Of a stretch of DNA of 37,160 nucleotides, positions 32,333 to 37,160 are shown one piece after another; within the stretch, counting starts at the first letter, position 1; each line of letters begins with the position of its first letter. The notes beneath the pieces were generated by a model that ran no database searches, was not told the origin of the DNA, and saw only the letters and a program-made list of their open reading frames with translations. The position numbers and the translations under genes are program-made. The stretch covers positions 1-37,160 of the forward strand of contig JAZTZL010000042.1 of NCBI GenBank assembly GCA_045637425.1. The letters are read 5' to 3'. This DNA is from CAJGBR01 sp045637425 (lineage in GTDB: Bacteria > Bacteroidota > Bacteroidia > Bacteroidales > Rikenellaceae).

Positions 32333-33693
32333 TTCTGCACAATCACCTGATTAACATCTTTGCACAATAGTTCTATATCTCCTGCTCCGAACGTGCCCAC
32401 CACATCGGTTTGCAGATTTTTCAGCAATTCGCACAACTCGCTCTTTTCCACGAGATATTTTTCTGAAGTAATACCGTCTAAAATCAGTTTTGAAGAAACG
32501 CCTTCGATTGGCTCCTCGCGAGCAGGGTAAATCGGTATCAAAATCACACGGTCTGCAGCCGACAGAGCCTCTGCAAAACCCGCTGCGAAATCTTGAGTAC
32601 GGGTGTAGAGGTGTGGCTGGAATATCGCTGTCAGATGTCGTTCGGGATAGATTCTTCTCACCGACGAGATTGCTGCTGCGAGTTCTCTCGGGTGGTGTGC
32701 GTAGTCATCAAAGTATACTTTATCTGGTTGCTTGGTGTAGAATTCCAGTCTGCGTTTCACGCCCGAGAATGTAGCCATAGCGCTGCGCAACCTGTCGAAG
32801 TCGCACTGACCTGCGCACAACAGGGTTGCTGCTGCAGCCACGCAGTTTTCGACATTTACCCAACCTGGCACTCCGAGGTGACAATCCTCGATTTTCCCAT
32901 TCGGAGTAACCAGCGTGAAGTGGTAATCCCCACACTCATCAATCTTTATGTTTTCTACACAAAAATCGGCACATTCGTCTACCGAATAGGTGAATGTGTT
33001 TACCCCTTCGGCTACGTTCAGATTGACACCCTTTTTTATAATCAGAGTACCGCCGGGCTTAATCTGAGCGATGAATTGCTCGAACGCCTCACGCACGGCC
33101 TCGGCTGTGCCGTATATATCCAAATGGTCTGGGTCGGCAGAGGTTACTACTGCGACATTGGGGTAGAGTTGCAGGAATGAACGGTCGAATTCATCTGCCT
33201 CGACTGCTACGCGGTCGCCCTCGCCGTAGACCAGATTGCTGTCAAAATTTTTAGCAATTCCGCCCAAAAATGCGCTACCGCCATCGGTCACAACTCGGTT
33301 GAAATGAGCAATCATCGAAGTTGTGGTTGTCTTTCCGTGCGTGCCAGCTACAGCCATAACGAACTTATTGGCAGTGACTTCACCCAATATGCGCGACCGC
33401 TTTCTTACGGTGAATCCGTTTTCGTTGAACCACCTCAATTCGCTCATATCTTCAGGGATTGCGGGTGTGTAGACTACGAGTGTCTTCTGAGGGTCAGACT
33501 TGAACTCTGCGGGAATTTTTTCTACAGAGTCCTCGTAGTGCACTGTCATACCGTCGGCAACGAGTGAGCGGGTAATTGCGCTCTCCACTCTGTCGTAGCC
33601 TGCTACGCACACGCCGTTTTTGGCACACCAGCGTGCCAATGCGCTCATACCGATACCTCCGATTCCTATGAAATATGCCTTATTAAACCACAT
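32329..33693 (-). CDS. murC: UDP-N-acetylmuramate-L-alanine ligase MurC
   Basis: 454 residues. It adds the first amino acid of the stem peptide, in the cytoplasm. Motifs: Rossmann GIGGIGMSALA (10-20), ATP-binding GTHGKTTTT (117-125), EADEFDRSFL (about 168-177) and DDYAHHPREL (about 339-348). Length matches the family. It sits 7 bases after the DUF3108 gene. Upstream members of the usual dcw cluster (murG, ftsW, murD, mraY) are not in this window. Confidence 0.97.
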   Translation of the reverse strand: MWFNKAYFIGIGGIGMSALARWCAKNGVCVAGYDRVESAITRSLVADGMTVHYEDSVEKIPAEFKSDPQKTLVVYTPAIPEDMSELRWFNENGFTVRKRSRILGEVTANKFVMAVAGTHGKTTTTSMIAHFNRVVTDGGSAFLGGIAKNFDSNLVYGEGDRVAVEADEFDRSFLQLYPNVAVVTSADPDHLDIYGTAEAVREAFEQFIAQIKPGGTLIIKKGVNLNVAEGVNTFTYSVDECADFCVENIKIDECGDYHFTLVTPNGKIEDCHLGVPGWVNVENCVAAAATLLCAGQCDFDRLRSAMATFSGVKRRLEFYTKQPDKVYFDDYAHHPRELAAAISSVRRIYPERHLTAIFQPHLYTRTQDFAAGFAEALSAADRVILIPIYPAREEPIEGVSSKLILDGITSEKYLVEKSELCELLKNLQTDVVGTFGAGDIELLCKDVNQVIVQK

Positions 33694-33700
33694 TGTTCAA

Positions 33701-34528
33701 CTATTTTTTCTCTATCAGACTCTCTAACGGATATTTTATTCCTGATATTTCATCGAGTGTAACTTTCATCACTCCGCCCTTCAATGGGAAGTCCATTGCC
33801 AGCGGAATGTGATTTTTGTCGTCGCTATACCAAATATCGAACTTGATGATTTCCACACCTTTGCTTGTGTTGTTTGCGAATTCGCAAGTGAACTTCAGTG
33901 CTCGGAATTTTCCGATATTGGGTATTTTTCTCTCTTCTACTCCTGCAAATTCGAACTTGATGGTGTAGATCGTATCCATCATCACCACCTGTGCATTGTC
34001 GCTCCAACCCTTTTCCAATTCGCCCGAGATATTTCGCGAACGCACATTGTAGAAAATCGACATTCCGTCAAGACTTTGCGGTGTAAGTGTCAGTATTAAA
34101 TCTTTGCGTCTGTCGCGACCGATGTTATGCGATTTGTTGTGCGACTGCATCTTTTCCCAGTCGTAGTCATAACTGCTGCGGAAACGGTATGAATTCTCCT
34201 TAAGGTAATTCTCAAAGCGTATTGGCAGCAATGTTTCGCGGTTGAGCCAAACGGTGTATGTATCATCGAGATTCAAAAACCATTTGAAGATAGATGTTGT
34301 TCTCGCATTTGCCGAAAGTTTATAACTCTCGATATTGTCATAGACTTCGGGATTCACCTCGAACACTACTTTTGCTACCGTAGCGCCGATGATGAATGTA
34401 GAGTACCCAACCTTATAGACTAGTTTTTCGTGTTGACCGAAAGCGGGTTCATTGGCTTTATATTCAGTTTGTTGTCCGTATCCAACTGCTGTCAGCAGAG
34501 TCATTATAATGCAAAAAATCCTCTTCAT
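33701..34528 (-). CDS. DUF3108-family secreted protein
   Basis: 275 residues. A Sec signal peptide (KRIFCIIMTLLTAVGYGQ) precedes a mature beta-strand-rich protein. The sequence HEKLVYKVGYSTFIIGATVA and the segment YKLSANARTTSIFKWFLNLDDTYTVWL are characteristic of DUF3108, whose members are periplasmic proteins of unknown function. It is the first gene of the murC-ftsQAZ operon, 7 bases before murC. By position I infer an envelope role. Confidence 0.88.
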   Translation of the reverse strand: MKRIFCIIMTLLTAVGYGQQTEYKANEPAFGQHEKLVYKVGYSTFIIGATVAKVVFEVNPEVYDNIESYKLSANARTTSIFKWFLNLDDTYTVWLNRETLLPIRFENYLKENSYRFRSSYDYDWEKMQSHNKSHNIGRDRRKDLILTLTPQSLDGMSIFYNVRSRNISGELEKGWSDNAQVVMMDTIYTIKFEFAGVEERKIPNIGKFRALKFTCEFANNTSKGVEIIKFDIWYSDDKNHIPLAMDFPLKGGVMKVTLDEISGIKYPLESLIEKK

Positions 34529-34559
34529 AACACTTTACCGTTATCTAATATTTAGAGTG

Positions 34560-34590
34560 CAAATGTACGCCATTTATATCAAATTTTCAA
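34560..34590 (-). promoter_or_regulatory. promoter of the DUF3108-murC-ftsQ-ftsA-ftsZ operon
   Basis: On the minus strand TTG (34588-34590) is followed after exactly 20 bases by TACATTTG (34560-34567), a full TANNTTTG. It lies 31 bases before the DUF3108 start codon. Confidence 0.75.
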
Positions 34591-34628
34591 CACTAAAAAT
34601 CTTCCTTAATAGACATTATTTTGACATT

Positions 34629-36740
34629 TTAGGAAATCATACTAAAATCGACTCCTTGTGTCGATGCGAAATTCTTTTTCAGTATTCTCAATTTGCTGTT
34701 TTGCGGGTGTGAGAGTTCGGGGTCGAGTTCGAGTATTCGTTCGGCTACGGTGCGTGCGCGCTCTAGCAGTGCTCCGTCTTTTGCCAGCGATGCAATCTTC
34801 AGGTCAAAGGCGAGTCCGCTCTGTTGAGTCCCTGCCAAATCTCCCGGGCCGCGCAATTTCAGGTCGAGTTCAGCTATTTCGAATCCGTCTGTTGTGCGAG
34901 TCATTGCTTCGATGCGTTTGTGCGAGTCGGCCGAGATACCCTCTTTTGTCATCAATATGCAATAGGACTGCTCGGCACCACGACCTACCCTGCCGCGCAA
35001 CTGATGCAACTGAGCGAGCCCGAACCGTTCTGCACTCTCAATAACCATTACCGTAGCATTGGGGACATTAACGCCCACCTCAATTACAGATGTTGCAATC
35101 ATCATATTCGATTTGCCCTCAACGAAGAGTCTCATTCCGTAATCCTTTTCGGCTGGTTTCATCTTGCCGTGCACGATTGATGTAACGTATTTGGGTGGCG
35201 GAAATACATCTGCCAGACTTTCGGCTCCGTCCTGCAGGTTTTGGTAGTCCAACTTTTCCGAGCCTGAAATCAACGGATAGACTATATATACCTGACGGCC
35301 TGCGTCAATCTCTCTGCGCAGAAACCCGTTCACCTTTAGGCGCAGACTCTCTGTGAAGTGCAGCGTCTTTACAGGTTTTCTTCCCGGAGGCAGTTCGTCG
35401 ATGACCGATACGTTGAGGTCGCCATAGAGAGTCATTGCGAGGGTACGTGGTATGGGCGTAGCCGTCATTACGAGTATATGTGGCAACTGTTCCGAGCTTT
35501 TTCTCCAGAGTCGTGAACGTTGTTCTACGCCGAATCGGTGTTGTTCGTCGATGACTACATATCCGAGGTTTTTATATTGGACAGCCTCCTCAATGAGCGC
35601 GTGGGTGCCGATGAGAATATCTATTTGTCCATCGGCGAGCCGTTGCAGTATATCTTGTCGTTCTTTTGTTTTGGTCGAGCCTGTGAGCAGTGCTACGCGG
35701 ACATTTACATCGCCCAACTGCTCGCGGATTGAGTTGTAGTGCTGTGTGGCGAGAATTTCGGTCGGAGCCATCAGCGAACATTGAAACCCATTGTCAATGG
35801 CAATGAGCATAGTCATCAGTGCGACCATAGTTTTGCCGCTACCCACGTCGCCCTGCAGCAATCGGTTCATCTGTTTCCCTGAGCCCATATCTTCGCGTAT
35901 CTCTCTGATTACACGTTTCTGTGCCTCGGTCAGAGCAAAGGGCAGTCGATGGGTGTAAAAGTCGTTGAATGCTGCTCCGATTTTTGAGAATCGGTAACCT
36001 TTGTAGGTATTTGTCCGGTGGTTGCGCAGTGATAAAATGTGCAGTTGAATGCCCAGCAGTTCCTCGAATTTCAACCTCACCCGAGCCTGCTCGAGCGCCT
36101 TCTGCGAACGCGGAAAGTGAATGTCATACAGAGCCTCTTTTAGTGGGGCGATTCCTGTTTTCTGAATAAGCCAATCGGGCAGAGTCTCTTCAATCAGAGG
36201 TTCTACCTGCGGCCACATCGAACAGATAAGTTTGTAGATTGCCTTTGTGCCGAGCCCGTTGTCGTTTAGCCGTTCGGTGGTGGAGTAAACTCCTTGTGCC
36301 GAGCTGTTTATGGATTTGTCGTCGGTTTTGAAAGGTGATTCTATTTCGGGGTGTACGATGTTTACTCGGCCGTTGAAAATCGTAGCCCGCCCAAATGCAA
36401 TAACGTAATCTCCCTGCTTGAGACTCTTTTGAATCCAATTAATTCCCTTAAACCAGACGAGTTCGGCTCGTCCTGAAGGGTCGCTCACTTCGGCTACGAA
36501 TCGTTGTTTGGGCCGTTCGCCAATAAGTTTGAAACCGTCAATCCGCACACGAATCTGTACAAGTGTCGCAGTGTCGTCTGTTATTTCCGAGATCGAAAAT
36601 ATGCGGCTGCGGTCTATGTAGCGAAACGGAAAGTAATACAGCAAATCTTTAATCGTAGTGATATTCAACTCTTTATTGAGAAGTTGAGCTCGTTTTTCGC
36701 CTACGCCCTTCAAATATTTGATATCACCGTCGAGAGTCAT
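34629..36740 (-). CDS. recG: ATP-dependent DNA helicase RecG
   Basis: 703 residues from the ATG at 36740. The frame remains open to 36833, but the promoter lies at 36758-36788, inside that extension, and the family N-terminus (IKYLKGVGEKRAQLLNKEL) begins here. RecG reverses stalled forks and branch-migrates Holliday junctions. A wedge/OB domain (about 50-135) precedes helicase motifs: Walker A GDVGSGKT (298-305), DEQHRFG (398-404), and QLRGRVGRG near the end of domain 2. Typical length is 690-700. It is monocistronic, with no obvious terminator hairpin downstream. Confidence 0.96.
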   Translation of the reverse strand: MTLDGDIKYLKGVGEKRAQLLNKELNITTIKDLLYYFPFRYIDRSRIFSISEITDDTATLVQIRVRIDGFKLIGERPKQRFVAEVSDPSGRAELVWFKGINWIQKSLKQGDYVIAFGRATIFNGRVNIVHPEIESPFKTDDKSINSSAQGVYSTTERLNDNGLGTKAIYKLICSMWPQVEPLIEETLPDWLIQKTGIAPLKEALYDIHFPRSQKALEQARVRLKFEELLGIQLHILSLRNHRTNTYKGYRFSKIGAAFNDFYTHRLPFALTEAQKRVIREIREDMGSGKQMNRLLQGDVGSGKTMVALMTMLIAIDNGFQCSLMAPTEILATQHYNSIREQLGDVNVRVALLTGSTKTKERQDILQRLADGQIDILIGTHALIEEAVQYKNLGYVVIDEQHRFGVEQRSRLWRKSSEQLPHILVMTATPIPRTLAMTLYGDLNVSVIDELPPGRKPVKTLHFTESLRLKVNGFLRREIDAGRQVYIVYPLISGSEKLDYQNLQDGAESLADVFPPPKYVTSIVHGKMKPAEKDYGMRLFVEGKSNMMIATSVIEVGVNVPNATVMVIESAERFGLAQLHQLRGRVGRGAEQSYCILMTKEGISADSHKRIEAMTRTTDGFEIAELDLKLRGPGDLAGTQQSGLAFDLKIASLAKDGALLERARTVAERILELDPELSHPQNSKLRILKKNFASTQGVDFSMIS

Positions 36741-36757
36741 TGCTGTAAAGATTTCGA

Positions 36758-36788
36758 CAAAGTTACGGAAAAACGCTGGAATAATCAA
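36758..36788 (-). promoter_or_regulatory. promoter of recG
   Basis: On the minus strand TTG (36786-36788) and TAACTTTG (36758-36765) are 20 bases apart. Transcription would begin about 10 bases before the ATG at 36740, giving a nearly leaderless message. Confidence 0.7.
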
Positions 36789-37005
36789 CCGAAATCGGAA
36801 TAATAGTGCATCCTGCACTGATAATAAACGCATTACGCTGAAAATCTCGGAAATACGGGAAATAGCAATTTAGCAAAGAAACGCAAGGTAATGAAATAGA
36901 ACGGTTGCCTAATCGTTACCTGAAAACGAGTAAGATTTTTCTTTGTGTCGTCACGTTTCATAGTTCTGCATCATATTGCGTATCAATGTATAACTCGCTG
37001 ACAAC
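36789..37005. other. intergenic region between recG and the recombinase gene
   Basis: The recG-recombinase gap is 294 bases. Apart from the recG promoter it shows two small dyads: a perfect 6-bp one around 36805-36819 (3-base loop) and a 7-bp one at 36887-36893/36914-36920 with one G-T pair. No gene or tRNA is seen. An attachment site at the edge of a mobile element is possible but not demonstrable from one end. Confidence 0.4.
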
Positions 37006-37013
37006 TAATTTTG
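37006..37013 (+). promoter_or_regulatory. -7 element (TAATTTTG) before the recombinase gene
   Basis: TAATTTTG matches TANNTTTG and lies 21 bases before the ATG. The nearest TTG upstream (36976-36978) is 27 bases away, longer than the usual 19-21, so the -33 is poor. Confidence 0.45.
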
Positions 37014-37034
37014 TAACCAAAAAAAGATTGGATT

Positions 37035-37160
37035 ATGCGAAGTACATTTAAGGTGCTGTTCTACGTGAACGCAAGCAAGGAGAAAAACGGTATTGTTCCC
37101 ATCATGGGACGAGTGACAATCAACGGCTCAGTAGCCCAATTCAGTTGTAAGCGTACCATT
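37035..37160 (+). CDS. N-terminus of a tyrosine recombinase/integrase (3' end outside window)
   Basis: Only the first 42 codons are present. The pattern RSTFKVLFYVNASKEKNGIV followed by PIMGRVTINGSVAQFS is the arm-type DNA-binding domain (PF17293-like) that opens many Bacteroidota site-specific tyrosine recombinases: integrases of conjugative transposons, shufflons and invertases. The catalytic Arg...Arg-x-Tyr domain would lie about 200-400 codons further on, outside the window. The gene is co-oriented away from recG and marks the probable start of an accessory element. Confidence 0.85.
   Translation, partial: MRSTFKVLFYVNASKEKNGIVPIMGRVTINGSVAQFSCKRTI

Noticed and set aside
36741..36833. 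N-terminal extension of RecG by 31 codons
   Set aside because: The extension contains the recG promoter and is not part of the family; ATG at 36740 fits both.
1..37160. CRISPR array, tRNA or rRNA genes, complete insertion sequence, defence system
   Set aside because: I saw no regular repeat-spacer arrays, no tRNA cloverleaf or rRNA sequence, and no transposase. Only a recombinase start and one unrecognised partial gene hint at mobile DNA.

Overview
The window is about 37 kb of chromosome from a member of the Bacteroidota, most probably a Bacteroidales gut-type anaerobe. Four things point there: family types nearly confined to that phylum (DUF3098, DUF4270, a short GT5-only glycogen-synthase-like protein, Bacteroidota-type FtsX), the gene order ftsX-DUF3098-uppP-truB-queA, promoters of the TTG-N20-TANNTTTG type, and the absence of clear Shine-Dalgarno sequences. 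Most of it is densely packed housekeeping DNA. Only the two extreme ends look accessory: an A/T- and lysine-rich partial gene on the left, and the first 42 codons of a Bacteroidota-type tyrosine recombinase on the right.

Layout. Positions 489-11354 (+) carry a YfhO-family membrane protein, ftsX, a DUF3098 protein, uppP, truB, queA, a GT5-only glycogen-synthase-like protein, a DUF4270 lipoprotein and topA. Positions 11347-16108 (-) carry an envelope/metabolism group: an M23 peptidase, a YhbP-like flavin-fold protein, an NAD(P)-dependent epimerase/reductase, a UbiA-type prenyltransferase and a strongly expressed-looking TPR protein. Positions 16195-22183 (-) form one apparent operon, rsfS-ftsH-cdsA-psd-AI-2E transporter-exonuclease-tadA, behind a well-formed promoter. 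An OxyR-type regulator lies at 22248-23132 (-).

Positions 23223-27855 (-) are the most notable segment. In transcription order they encode a small NuoE-like [2Fe-2S] protein, a PAS-containing HydS-like putative sensory [FeFe]-hydrogenase, a SpoIIE/PP2C-type phosphatase with an extra C-terminal domain, and a ferredoxin-fused [FeFe]-hydrogenase with an intact H-cluster motif set. The gaps are only 3 to 22 bases and a terminator follows the last gene. The sensor has Ala where catalytic enzymes carry the proton-relay Cys, whereas the last gene keeps it. This fits a sensor, signalling phosphatase and catalytic enzyme module for H2 or redox control.

Positions 28046-28648 (+) encode a small outer-membrane beta-barrel protein, separated by a shared terminator from a division/cell-wall operon (-): DUF3108-murC-ftsQ-ftsA-ftsZ, the distal part of a dcw cluster. 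recG (-) follows with its own promoter, and the recombinase start closes the window.

The genes centre on envelope growth (UppP, MurC, FtsQAZ, FtsX, M23 peptidase, CdsA, Psd, FtsH), RNA modification and translation (TruB, QueA, TadA, RsfS), DNA topology and repair (TopA, RecG, exonuclease) and anaerobic redox metabolism (the hydrogenase cluster). No rRNA, tRNA, CRISPR array or complete insertion sequence was seen.
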